From the NCBI GenBank assembly GCA_025923195.1, contig JAICGJ010000028.1:1-42100 (forward strand): a stretch of DNA of 42,100 nt, in the 5' to 3' direction. Numbering within the stretch: position 1 is the first letter of the stretch; each line of letters begins with the position of its first letter. The stretch comes from Chryseolinea sp. (lineage in GTDB: Bacteria; Bacteroidota; Bacteroidia; Cytophagales; Cyclobacteriaceae). The position numbers and the translations under genes were made by a program. Of the stretch, positions 26,636-35,679 are shown piece after piece. The notes beneath the pieces were generated by a model. The model was given only the letters and a program-made list of their open reading frames with translations, was not told the DNA's origin and did no database searches.

Positions 26636-27949
26636 ATGACGGCAACAATTTCAGCCGTACCGGTACTTCAATCCGAGCGGATATATACTCTTGACATGCT
26701 TCGCGGTATTGCGGTCTTGGGGATTCTCCTGATGAACATTACTATCTTTTCCCACCCGAGCGTTGTCGGCGAGGATCCATCCACATTAAACGAGATCGGC
26801 ATCAACTATTACATCTGGTATGCCACTACATGGATCTTCAGTGGGACCCAACGCGCGTTGTTTTCCATGCTGTTTGGAGCAGGAATCATCCTTTTTGTGA
26901 GTCGCCAGGAAAAGAAACTTAATGGTCTTGCCCCTGCCGATTATTTTTTCCGGCGACAACTATGGCTCATCCTTTTCTCCCTGTTTGATGTCTACATCCT
27001 TCTCTGGAATGGTGATATCCTTTTCGATTATGCGTGCCTGGGTATGTTGATGTTTGTGTTTCGAAACTGGTCGCCTAAGGCTTTGATAATCGGTGCTGGT
27101 GTGTGCGTCGTATTGATGACTGCGCGCGAGAACCGGTTTTTGTACGAACGCAAAGACCTAATTGCAGAAGGAGAAGCTATCGCGGCAATCGATACAACCC
27201 GTACGAAGCTTACAACTTTACAAGCCGAAGTGCTGGAGGAAATGACGGCCTCCAAAGCGCGAAACGAGCCGAAGGCAAAACACAAACGAATGGAGAAGGA
27301 TATCGAAAAGGTAACTAGCAGCTACGCCTCCGTGTATGATTTCCGTACAGACGACTACGTGAACAGCCTTGTCAGGTATCTCTATTTTTCAGTGTGGGAT
27401 GTTTTGATTTTTATGCTGTTGGGCATGGCCTTCTTCAAACTGGGAATATTAACAGGGTCAGCATCAACGAAGGTCTATGCATGGATGTGCATTAGTGGCG
27501 TGACCATCGGCCTCCTAATATCGTGGCTTTTTGTGAGGTATCGGGTTGAAAACAATTTCAGCTGGTTTTCATTCAGTAAGAATGTACCATTTTCATTTTA
27601 CGAGTTAGGACGTACACCGCGCGCGATTGGTATTTTAGGCTTGATCATGTTGCTTTATAAATCTAACCTTTTCAAAATTTTATTTTCATGGATACGGCCC
27701 GTTGGTCAAATGGCATTTACGAATTACCTCATGCAGTCATTGATCTGCGGAATACTTTTCAACGCCTATGGACTTAAGTTGTACGGTCAGTTGCAGCGTT
27801 ATGAGGTGTACCTGATTGTGTTGGCGATCTGGATTGTGCAAATCATTTATTCAAATGTGTGGATGCACTACTTTTTGTTCGGACCATTTGAATGGGCCTG
27901 GCGCAGCCTGACGTATTGGCGTCGTCAGCCGTTTGTCAGAGCCGCATAG
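26636..27949 (+). CDS. DUF418 (YeiB-type) membrane protein
   Basis: A 437-aa multi-pass inner-membrane protein. It opens with the family motif RIYTLDMLRGIAVLGILLMN. It carries the usual mid-protein helices (FSGTQRALFSMLFGAGIILF), a charged loop of about 70 residues (around 170-245) and the C-terminal signature FSWIRPVGQMAFTNYLMQSL with QIIYSNVWMHYFLFGPFEWA. Function is unknown; some relatives resemble acyltransferase-3-type enzymes. A start at 26636 fits the family, and no close partner gene lies on this strand. The divergent NTF2-like/MATE pair starts 282 bp away. Confidence 0.9.
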   Translation: MTATISAVPVLQSERIYTLDMLRGIAVLGILLMNITIFSHPSVVGEDPSTLNEIGINYYIWYATTWIFSGTQRALFSMLFGAGIILFVSRQEKKLNGLAPADYFFRRQLWLILFSLFDVYILLWNGDILFDYACLGMLMFVFRNWSPKALIIGAGVCVVLMTARENRFLYERKDLIAEGEAIAAIDTTRTKLTTLQAEVLEEMTASKARNEPKAKHKRMEKDIEKVTSSYASVYDFRTDDYVNSLVRYLYFSVWDVLIFMLLGMAFFKLGILTGSASTKVYAWMCISGVTIGLLISWLFVRYRVENNFSWFSFSKNVPFSFYELGRTPRAIGILGLIMLLYKSNLFKILFSWIRPVGQMAFTNYLMQSLICGILFNAYGLKLYGQLQRYEVYLIVLAIWIVQIIYSNVWMHYFLFGPFEWAWRSLTYWRRQPFVRAA

Positions 27950-28534
27950 TAACTGTAAAGATTTTGGTCTTTCGATGGTGCTACCATCACTATTGATTGA
28001 ATTCGATTGTTGAATTTCATCACCTTCCTGTAGTATAGACAACAACTAAATTTTAGGAAGGGGCTGACTAAAAGGTCGATTTTCTCGCATAAAATTTTAG
28101 TTGGAGCACATCTTCGGGTCTTAGTGGCCCTGAATACCTCAATTTACCACGAAGACAGGAAGGCACAAAGAAATCACGAACAAGAATGCGGATAAAATTT
28201 GCTTGTAATTTTCAAAGTAAGACTTTTTAATCAACCCCAATAACTTCTCTCTTAGAAATATTCTAAATTTTTGATGATGTAAGAGTAAGAGCTTTTAAAA
28301 AATGTGGCCTCCTAAAACTAGAATCGCTTGGAGCCTCCTAGAGTACTAGTAATGATAGCGTAGTAATCATCCAGGTTGGAAATCCACGGTTCGCAAAATC
28401 GAACAGTAATGATTCGCTAGCGCACAGCCGCTGAAACGCAACTGACTGTATTGACGGAATTTCCCGTTAGCAGTTTGGCACAAAATTAACAAGGGAAGTT
28501 ATTACGGCTCTTGATAACCTAGACCTTTGCAAGA
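27950..28534. other. Intergenic region with dispersed-element relics
   Basis: 585 bp without a gene. It holds a weak hairpin at 27974-27988, a stretch at 28060-28080 resembling the end of an insertion sequence (GGGGCTGACTAAAAGGTCGA), and at 28145-28180 a purine-rich run ACCACGAAGACAGGAAGGCA similar to sequences often found next to GxxExxY genes. No promoter for the FtsX-type gene could be named. Confidence 0.45.
27974..27988 (+). terminator. Possible weak terminator of the DUF418 gene
   Basis: GATGGT and ACCATC form a perfect 6-bp stem with a 3-nt loop, 25 bp after the DUF418 stop. No T-tract follows. Confidence 0.25.
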
Positions 28535-30934
28535 ATGATCCGCAATCATATTCTCATAGCCTTTCGCCGCATGTTACACGACAAGGTCACAACCTTTCTT
28601 ACTATGGGTGGTCTGGGGGTTGGTATTACCACATTTACAATTCTATTTTTTTATTTGCATAAGGAGCAAAGCTACGATCAATTTCACGATCAGGCAGAGA
28701 ATATTTATCGCATCGTCCAGGATATACGCGTTGGCACTCAGCACAATTCCATGGCCTGGACCCCGGGTGCATTGGTTCACAACCTTCAGGTAGGAGAAAT
28801 ACCTGAAATCTCGCAAGCTGTGAGGCTGTTTCGTTATCGCTCCCCTTCCGAATTATTGGACAAAGAAACCTCCAAGAGTTTTTCGGAAGAAAATTTCATC
28901 TGGGCCGACTCCAACGTATTTAGTGTATTTTCTTTCAATTTTTTGAGAGGTGATCCAGCCATGGTATTGATCCGTCCGAACACTATGGTGATTTCTGAAT
29001 CTATTGCAAAGAAATATTTCGGCTCAGTCAACCCGGTAGGGAAAGTTCTAACGAACATAACCTTTGGGGCAGATTTCGAGATCACGGGCGTTTTTCGAGA
29101 TATGTCACTTAATTCACATTTTAAAGCGGATCTCGTTTGTTCTCTGAACACGCTTCCGAAATTGTGGGGCGACCAGATACTTTCGAGCTGGGGAAACAGC
29201 TTTCTATATTCCTATATAAAAATTAAAAATAGGACAGACAGATTTTCCGTGCAGAACAAATTAAATGCACTTACGCAAAAAAATCTACCTGCCTCGAATG
29301 ACGCGTCATACAACTTTTTACTGCAGCCCCTAACAGATATCCACTTGCATTCACATCTCCAAAATGAATGGACGGCCAACTCAGATATCATGTACGTGTA
29401 TATTCTTACCTGTGTGGCAGTTCTCATTTTGTTGGTTTCCGCTATAAACTATATCAACCTATGGATCGCACGTTCGGAAAATCGCATGAAGGAAATAGGA
29501 ATACGACAGGCAATAGGCAGCAGCAAAACGGAATTAGGGTTTCAATTCGCAGCTGAAAATCTCATTCACGGTATCATCGCCATTTTGGCGAGTATAGCGA
29601 TGGTCGGATTGTTGTTACCATGGATCAGCAATTTCTTAGGCGAAGGGCTGCTACTTCCAATGACAGAGAGCGCGCTGATATGGCTGTTGACGGCGGCAGG
29701 CGTTATGGTAGTGATGCTTCTTGTAACGCTCTACCCTGTACAATCCGTCGCCCGAACTAAACCGGCTCTCGCAATCCGAGGTTCTATAATCAAATTCAGA
29801 CGAGGTATTGGACTATGGTACGGGCTTATCGCTTTTCAGATTATTGTTACCGCAATGCTGATTGCGGGTTCGCTCCTTATCAATCAACAACTCACATTTA
29901 TTTACGATAAGTCAGTTGGTTACGACGCAGGGAATTTGCTAAACATCACGTTGTTGACAGATGAATCGCAGCGCAACTATCAACTATTTAAAAATGAGAT
30001 CCTGCGAAATCCCAATGTAAATTCTGCCAGTGCCTGCTCTCACCTTTTAGGGGGAATGCTCTATCAGTCTGGTTATACGATGTATAAGGCCCAGGGAGCC
30101 GAGGAAGTTATGTGGCAAAGGATTCATGTGGATCACGACTATTGCCGAACTTACGGAATAGATATTGTTGCGGGCCGCGATTTTTCGACGTCGAATGCAG
30201 CTGACACCGCAAATTTAATCGTCAATGAAACAGCCTATAGGAATTTGGGATTAAGGACTCCCGAGGAAGTTATCGGCATGGAAGTCGGATATGACAATGG
30301 CCGGCGAGGAAAAATCGTCGGTGTTATGAAAGATTTTCATTTTAAAACTCTCCACACTTCAATTGAACCATTAATCATCCATATCGTTCCAGGCCGTTTC
30401 AGAATGTTGACGGTCAATGTAGATCAGACTGGTTTGCCGGGCACGCTTGAGTGGCTCAAAAGTGAATGGGCCCAATTTGATCCATCAATTCCTTTCGTGT
30501 TTGCTTCGCTGAGCGACTTCAATGAAAAAAATTATGTTTTTGAACAGAAATTCTCCAAGCTTATCTTCTTGTTTACATTGGTGGTATCTATTTTATCAGC
30601 GATGGGGCTTATAGGTCTAAACATCTATATAATCAATTTAAAAAGAAAAGAGATTGGGATCCGTAAAATATTAGGTGCAGGAATTCCTGATTTGTTGTCA
30701 TGCCTTTCAAGGCCCTTTGCCGTAATTTCATTGATCGCTTTTATTTTATCGGTCCCGGTAAGCTGGTATGCCCTTTCTGTCTGGCTGAGCAGTTTTGCGT
30801 ATAAAGTAGAACTATCGATTGGTTTGTTTGTTCTCACTGGTCTAATAATTTTCGGACTTTCGATGGCGTCCATCATGTTCCCTTCGTTGCTTGCTGCTGG
30901 TTCCAATCCGGCTAAAGTATTGAATGAGAACTAG
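28535..30934 (+). CDS. FtsX/MacB-type ABC transporter permease, orphan
   Basis: A 799-aa permease of the FtsX-like superfamily with the duplicated Bacteroidota layout: a helix near 20-42 (TFLTMGGLGVGITTFTILFF), a MacB-type periplasmic domain (about 50-275), a helix bundle (about 285-420), then a second helix/periplasmic domain/bundle set to the end. Diagnostic phrases are EIGIRQAIGSSKTELGFQFA in half one and KEIGIRKILGAGIPDLL in half two, the coupling-helix regions that touch the ATPase. These systems use ATP to move substrates or signals across the periplasm rather than as true importers. No ATP-binding protein or adaptor gene is adjacent, so the ATPase must be elsewhere. Transcription converges with the receptor gene 45 bp away. 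Confidence 0.92.
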   Translation: MIRNHILIAFRRMLHDKVTTFLTMGGLGVGITTFTILFFYLHKEQSYDQFHDQAENIYRIVQDIRVGTQHNSMAWTPGALVHNLQVGEIPEISQAVRLFRYRSPSELLDKETSKSFSEENFIWADSNVFSVFSFNFLRGDPAMVLIRPNTMVISESIAKKYFGSVNPVGKVLTNITFGADFEITGVFRDMSLNSHFKADLVCSLNTLPKLWGDQILSSWGNSFLYSYIKIKNRTDRFSVQNKLNALTQKNLPASNDASYNFLLQPLTDIHLHSHLQNEWTANSDIMYVYILTCVAVLILLVSAINYINLWIARSENRMKEIGIRQAIGSSKTELGFQFAAENLIHGIIAILASIAMVGLLLPWISNFLGEGLLLPMTESALIWLLTAAGVMVVMLLVTLYPVQSVARTKPALAIRGSIIKFRRGIGLWYGLIAFQIIVTAMLIAGSLLINQQLTFIYDKSVGYDAGNLLNITLLTDESQRNYQLFKNEILRNPNVNSASACSHLLGGMLYQSGYTMYKAQGAEEVMWQRIHVDHDYCRTYGIDIVAGRDFSTSNAADTANLIVNETAYRNLGLRTPEEVIGMEVGYDNGRRGKIVGVMKDFHFKTLHTSIEPLIIHIVPGRFRMLTVNVDQTGLPGTLEWLKSEWAQFDPSIPFVFASLSDFNEKNYVFEQKFSKLIFLFTLVVSILSAMGLIGLNIYIINLKRKEIGIRKILGAGIPDLLSCLSRPFAVISLIAFILSVPVSWYALSVWLSSFAYKVELSIGLFVLTGLIIFGLSMASIMFPSLLAAGSNPAKVLNEN

Positions 30935-30978
30935 ATGGCGAGGACCTAACTTGCGCGACAGGCTAAAGTTGTTTGCAT

Positions 30979-33504
30979 TCAATTGTTAACTCTCCTTCTC
31001 TCCTCTTCCGATCCCGATCTTAACTTGACCGAACGCAATTTCGCGTTTCCAAAATTCCGGCTGTATGTTACCCTTATGAACTGATTATGCCAATTGTAAC
31101 TAAAATACGAATTGATGTTATTGTCCGGCGAATTTGTTTTTATTCTCCAATTATTAGTGGACAAAATATCATCCATTGCTAAGCGTAAAGTTCCTTTATC
31201 GCGAAAACTTTTTTGAACACCCGCATTCAAGGAACCGATTGGTAGAAATTCTGATATCCCTGAAAGAGATTTGGACTGATACATCCCGGAAATTTCAATG
31301 GAAAAACCTTTTGGCAGCCTAACCAGGTTTGTCACATTTAAATTAACACCATAGAGCTGTATAGTCACGTTATGCTCAAGATGAGATGTCTTTCCCGTTT
31401 GATATTGCGCCGTTAGGTTGCTCTGCAGCTCCCACCAGGAGGCTATTGGAACGGTGTAAGCCATAGTCAGTCCGATGGTGTTTAAATGTTTTAGATTTTG
31501 AGACCTGTAAATGAGATTATTCTTTCCGTCAATTTCAGGCTGTAAAGTGGTGATCTCATTCTTGACGTGTGTATACTGAGCGGAAATTATCCACTGCTTC
31601 GTATGATAGCCTACGGTCAATGCATCACTAAGCGCCGGGTACAGTGACGTATTTCCTGCCGAGAATGTGTTGGGTCCCCAAAAGAATACATAAGGTGCAA
31701 TATCGTTATAGGTGGGTCGCGTTATTCTCCTAGTGTATGAAAATTCAATGTCTTTTTCGGATGCAAGCTGCTTCTTAATTGACAAGCTTGGGAACAAATA
31801 ACCGTACTTCCTTTTAATCAAGTTCGCCTCATCGGCGGATCCCAGCACAGTGTGCGTATATTCATATCTCAGACCACTATTGATCTGCAACGCCTTGGCT
31901 ACTTGCCATTTTGTGGAAATGTATCCAGCATGTATGTGTTCTTTAAGCGTCGAGTAGGATGTAAATGTTGGATCCAATGTCCATACGTCATTCACGAGCC
32001 GCTGTACAAGTACGTTGTTATCCAAGGATGAAATCACGGATTTAGCACCTGTTTCCAGGGAAAGTGATGGGGACAACTGGTAATGATAGTCAGCTCTTGC
32101 AATGACGAAGCGAATGGGAGTTGTTTTGCTCAAATCTATTTTATATAGCTCTGGCTTCGCCGGTTCAAAGTTAACGCTATTGTCATATGTGGATGGATTG
32201 TTATTGTGATAGTAGAGGTAATCCAAGCTGACGCTTACGTCACTCCGGGAATCAATTTTAGTTTGCAGACCGATTGAACCTGTGACACTTTTCCAGACAT
32301 TGGATTCATGGATATTCATCGAGGTTACTATTGTCGAATCGATCTCGACTCGATTTGTGTCCTGGGTGATGGCATTTAGGTCCCAATTTCTATTGTAACC
32401 TGTAAATAGTACGTTAAGCAAAGTTTTCTTCGATAGTCGCCATTCAATTCCAGCGCTTAGATTTTGCTGCGTTGTCAGGTTTTCGCGATGACTATCACTG
32501 GTCACAGTTTGGGAAAATTCACGTTCAACATAATTTCTTTGCGATTCCAGAATATGCAAATTATGATTTCTTACTATAGAGTAGTCAAGGAAATATGCCA
32601 TGCGCTTATTCCTATGGTGAATATTAAAATTCGCGCCAAGATTTTCTGCCCACCGGGCTCCCACCATAAGACCAAACGAACCGTTTGTGCCTAGATCCTC
32701 CCCTGTCTTCGTTACAATATGGATAATCCCAGCGTTTCCCTCGGCGTCGTATTCTGACGGAGGGGCAGTAATGAGTTCTATCTTTTCGACATTGGAAGCA
32801 TTCATACCATCCAGCATTTGTACGACCGCATCCAAAGGCAACTGCACCATTTTGTTGTTGATCATCACACGAATCCCGGACTTACCGTTCATGGCAATCG
32901 TATTATTTTGCCTGTTGACCACTACACCGGGAGCTTTTTGAAGTACTTCGAGTATCGTATTTCCGGATGACGTAATGCTTCCCTCCAGGTTGATTACCAG
33001 CCTGTCTATCTTCTGCTCAAGGAGTTGTCTGTTTTCTCTGACAACAACCTCACTCAGGTTCGTGGTTTCTTCTTCAAGAAATATCTCCGGCAACTCAATA
33101 CTTTGTGCGCCCAGTTCAAAGCGTTTCGAAAAGGACTTCGTGTAGCCAACCATTGATGCAGAAATTACATACTCCCCGGGTCTAACCGCTTCGAAAAGGA
33201 ATTTCCCTATGCTGTCCGTTGCCACTCCCTTCACTACTGCCGAGTCGAGAGTCAAAAGAAGAACAGTGGTTGAAGGGAGGCCGTGGTCGTGGTCCGATAT
33301 TTTTCCGGAAACACTCGCTTGCCCAAAGGATTGCATAACAAAAAATGAAAGCATCAAAGTCAATGCTATTGTATGTACAAACCGGATGAATTTTAAGGCG
33401 AGTTCAGCGTGTGTCGACGGTATGAAAACAGACGCGGTTTTGACACGCACATCGCACAGCTTATGGTTTTGTTGGTTTCCAGATTGTAGAATATGCACGG
33501 CCAT
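30979..33504 (-). CDS. Outer-membrane β-barrel receptor (CarboxypepD_reg-plug-barrel)
   Basis: An 841-aa TonB-receptor-like protein of the Bacteroidota OMP_b-brl_3 type. After a hydrophobic signal (residues about 40-61, ending SFGQA) come a carboxypeptidase-regulatory-like β-sandwich (63-150, with GEYVISASMVGYTKSF), a plug (about 160-270, with ILEVLQKAPGVVVNRQ, MNGKSGIRVMINNK and EYDAEGNAGIIHIVTKTG), and a 22-strand-type barrel ending in the charged tail KLRSGSEEERRRVNN usual for this group. The 40 residues before the signal are unusual; the only other ATGs fall inside the hydrophobic core, so the start at 33504 is retained. The ligand is unknown. The membrane-bound AraC/TolB/TPR regulator is 175 bp upstream on the same strand. 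Confidence 0.9.
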   Translation of the reverse strand: MAVHILQSGNQQNHKLCDVRVKTASVFIPSTHAELALKFIRFVHTIALTLMLSFFVMQSFGQASVSGKISDHDHGLPSTTVLLLTLDSAVVKGVATDSIGKFLFEAVRPGEYVISASMVGYTKSFSKRFELGAQSIELPEIFLEEETTNLSEVVVRENRQLLEQKIDRLVINLEGSITSSGNTILEVLQKAPGVVVNRQNNTIAMNGKSGIRVMINNKMVQLPLDAVVQMLDGMNASNVEKIELITAPPSEYDAEGNAGIIHIVTKTGEDLGTNGSFGLMVGARWAENLGANFNIHHRNKRMAYFLDYSIVRNHNLHILESQRNYVEREFSQTVTSDSHRENLTTQQNLSAGIEWRLSKKTLLNVLFTGYNRNWDLNAITQDTNRVEIDSTIVTSMNIHESNVWKSVTGSIGLQTKIDSRSDVSVSLDYLYYHNNNPSTYDNSVNFEPAKPELYKIDLSKTTPIRFVIARADYHYQLSPSLSLETGAKSVISSLDNNVLVQRLVNDVWTLDPTFTSYSTLKEHIHAGYISTKWQVAKALQINSGLRYEYTHTVLGSADEANLIKRKYGYLFPSLSIKKQLASEKDIEFSYTRRITRPTYNDIAPYVFFWGPNTFSAGNTSLYPALSDALTVGYHTKQWIISAQYTHVKNEITTLQPEIDGKNNLIYRSQNLKHLNTIGLTMAYTVPIASWWELQSNLTAQYQTGKTSHLEHNVTIQLYGVNLNVTNLVRLPKGFSIEISGMYQSKSLSGISEFLPIGSLNAGVQKSFRDKGTLRLAMDDILSTNNWRIKTNSPDNNINSYFSYNWHNQFIRVTYSRNFGNAKLRSVKLRSGSEEERRRVNN

Positions 33505-33679
33505 GGGATGAGAACAGAATTAGCGCAAAAGTGGGGGCTCCACGGCAAACTGGACTTAAATGCACGTTGCAAAGACTTTAAACTTTTTTTTTAAGCTTTA
33601 AATCAGGTTTAAGCCAGTTAAAAAAAGAGAGGCAAGGGACTACTTGGAGGACATAGCGAAATCTGAGGCTAATAATGGG

Positions 33680-35563
33680 CTAAGGAAAACCGATCTGCTT
33701 CGCGAGTTGACGGAACTCGGGCTCCTGATGTAGATTATAGAATTGTGGTTCCGTCATAAGCCATGGCATCTCCATATCATGGCTTTCATAAGCGGTCTTA
33801 AGCCAGGACAAGGCAGACTTTTTTTCTTCTAACGCTGAATAGATAACAGCAATAAAAAAAGCAACAGAGCCTTTGTCATTATTTGCCAGACGGGTTTTCA
33901 GCTCTTCAATAATCTTGTTTGCATTTATCCGGTCCCCGGATTTAGCATACGCTGCACCCATCCATCCCAGCATGCGGGGATACCTGATCCCCTCCAGTTC
34001 AACAGCTTTATTGAAATATAAAATGGCCTCCGCATATCGCTTCATATTTAACAAAAGAAAACCATGGGCGTCCATAGTGTAATAATTGTTAAACATTTTG
34101 AGTCTCGATTCAGAAAACTCCAGCGCTTCATCAAAGCGGTTATTGTAGACGTATGTTAAAATTATCCGGCTGTTTGGATAATAGGGATACTTTAAATTTA
34201 GGCGTTCTGCGTACGCCATTGCTTCTTCATGCCGCGAAACAAAATTAAGGTAATCGGCATATAAAGCGAGCGCATCAGGATGGTCAGACGTTATCGCTAA
34301 TTTATATTCGACCTCAGCACCCTTAAAATCCCAGTCATTGTATAAGAGATAAAACGCCTTGAGCATGTGCGCCTCATCCAGCCCGGGGTCGAGTGCCAGC
34401 GCCTTGTCGATATAAGGTTTACCTTTCTGCAAAGCTTCGAGTGCGCTTAATTCAGCACTCCAAATGGCCGCGAGGCCTATGTAGCTGTTTGCCAGGAAGG
34501 CGTATGCGCGTGCATAATTGGAATCGAGAGCGATAGCCTGCGTAAGAAGGTTGATGGAGTTGTGTGCGCCTTTATTTGAATAGGTCCGGTACTCGTAGAT
34601 AGCTTTAAGGTATAGATCGTACGCCCTGGAATTATCAGTATCCGTTTTTGCCAACAATGACTTTTCTTCAGGTGAAAGTTTTGCATTGAGTTCATTCACT
34701 ACCTGTTGGGCAATTTCAGTTTGGATTGCAAATACATCTTTTAGCTCGTGATCATAACTTTTGGCCCACACTTGTCCCTCGGTGATGCCGTCGATAAGCC
34801 TGACATCCATCCTCACCCTGTTGTTATCTTTTTGGATGCTGCCCTCCAGCAATGCCGACACACCCAATTCCTGTGCAATTTCACGGGCGGATTTTGAGGT
34901 CTCGCGGTACTGCTCGACGGACGTCCTGGATATAACGCGGATGTCGCCGATGCCAGCCAGGCTAGTTCGGATGGCCTCCACAACTCCATCGCTAAAATAT
35001 TCTGTACGCTGATCCTCGCTGAGATTTTTGAATGGGAGAATCGCGATCGACTTATCGTTGCCTGCTGCTGCAACTGGGACACGCCGGGTAATATAGAAGT
35101 AAAATATTCCTACGACCGATAATAAAATGACCGCGGTAAATAATTTGATATACAAATTTTTCCTCGTACCTACCTCCACTTTTCCCTTGAGTGGATCGAT
35201 CTGTTTTGTTTCTCTGGGTTTTTCAACTAGCTTGTTCTTAACCTCACCAGGGGGGTAGCCATAATATTCATTGAAGCATTTATTGAAATAGGTTGCACTC
35301 CCAAAACCAATCCGGTCTGCCACTTCAGAGGCATTCAGGTCGCCAATCTTCAGTAGTTCCATGCCGCGTTGGAGTCTGTATTCCCGGATAAATTGACTTA
35401 CGGACTGGCCTGTGGTGGTATTTAATTTCCGGTGAAGCTGCGAGCGGCTCATCCCAATATTCTTGGCGAGTTCCTCTACGCTAAACTGGTCATTGGTCAG
35501 ATTATCGTCGACTTCTTTCTTGAGCTTTTCGAGGAACATATTACCTACACCGTTGGGTTCCAT
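33680..35563 (-). CDS. Membrane-anchored AraC regulator with TolB-like and TPR domains
   Basis: A 627-aa chimeric regulator. Residues about 25-105 are an AraC double helix-turn-helix (FSVEELAKNIGMSRSQLHRK and ASEVADRIGFGSATYFNKCF with YYGYPPGE). One membrane helix lies at about 137-159. Then comes a TolB-N/FlgO-like β-domain (171-300; KSIAILPFKNLSEDQRTEYF) of the kind found behind CadC-type and adenylate-cyclase sensors, then TPRs to the end. The DNA-binding part is cytoplasmic and the TolB/TPR part should be periplasmic, so it resembles one-component membrane sensors such as CadC, with AraC in place of a winged helix. The likely target is the receptor gene directly downstream or its own promoter. 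A candidate -7 element is at 35597-35604. ATG at 35539 is an alternative start. Confidence 0.88.
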   Translation of the reverse strand: MEPNGVGNMFLEKLKKEVDDNLTNDQFSVEELAKNIGMSRSQLHRKLNTTTGQSVSQFIREYRLQRGMELLKIGDLNASEVADRIGFGSATYFNKCFNEYYGYPPGEVKNKLVEKPRETKQIDPLKGKVEVGTRKNLYIKLFTAVILLSVVGIFYFYITRRVPVAAAGNDKSIAILPFKNLSEDQRTEYFSDGVVEAIRTSLAGIGDIRVISRTSVEQYRETSKSAREIAQELGVSALLEGSIQKDNNRVRMDVRLIDGITEGQVWAKSYDHELKDVFAIQTEIAQQVVNELNAKLSPEEKSLLAKTDTDNSRAYDLYLKAIYEYRTYSNKGAHNSINLLTQAIALDSNYARAYAFLANSYIGLAAIWSAELSALEALQKGKPYIDKALALDPGLDEAHMLKAFYLLYNDWDFKGAEVEYKLAITSDHPDALALYADYLNFVSRHEEAMAYAERLNLKYPYYPNSRIILTYVYNNRFDEALEFSESRLKMFNNYYTMDAHGFLLLNMKRYAEAILYFNKAVELEGIRYPRMLGWMGAAYAKSGDRINANKIIEELKTRLANNDKGSVAFFIAVIYSALEEKKSALSWLKTAYESHDMEMPWLMTEPQFYNLHQEPEFRQLAKQIGFP

Positions 35564-35596
35564 ATGAATAAATGATACCTACGTAGACCGTCACTG

Positions 35597-35604
35597 CAAA
35601 GTTA
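35597..35604 (-). promoter_or_regulatory. Candidate -7 element (TAACTTTG)
   Basis: Minus-strand TAACTTTG, 33 bp before the AraC/TolB/TPR start. The decamer TATAACTTTG is shared exactly with the element at 4188-4195, which raises confidence that both are promoters. No clear -33 box was found. Confidence 0.4.
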
Positions 35605-35679
35605 TATTAAAATGAGCCCTATGTAAAATCGGCGCAGATAAATCGAAGTGTCGCCATGAATGTTACACTCCTATGGTGT

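Noticed and set aside
33570-33620. T-run and GCTTTAAA/TTTAAGC hairpin downstream of the AraC/TolB/TPR gene
   Set aside because: On the minus strand the hairpin is followed by an A-run rather than a T-run, so it does not fit an intrinsic terminator.
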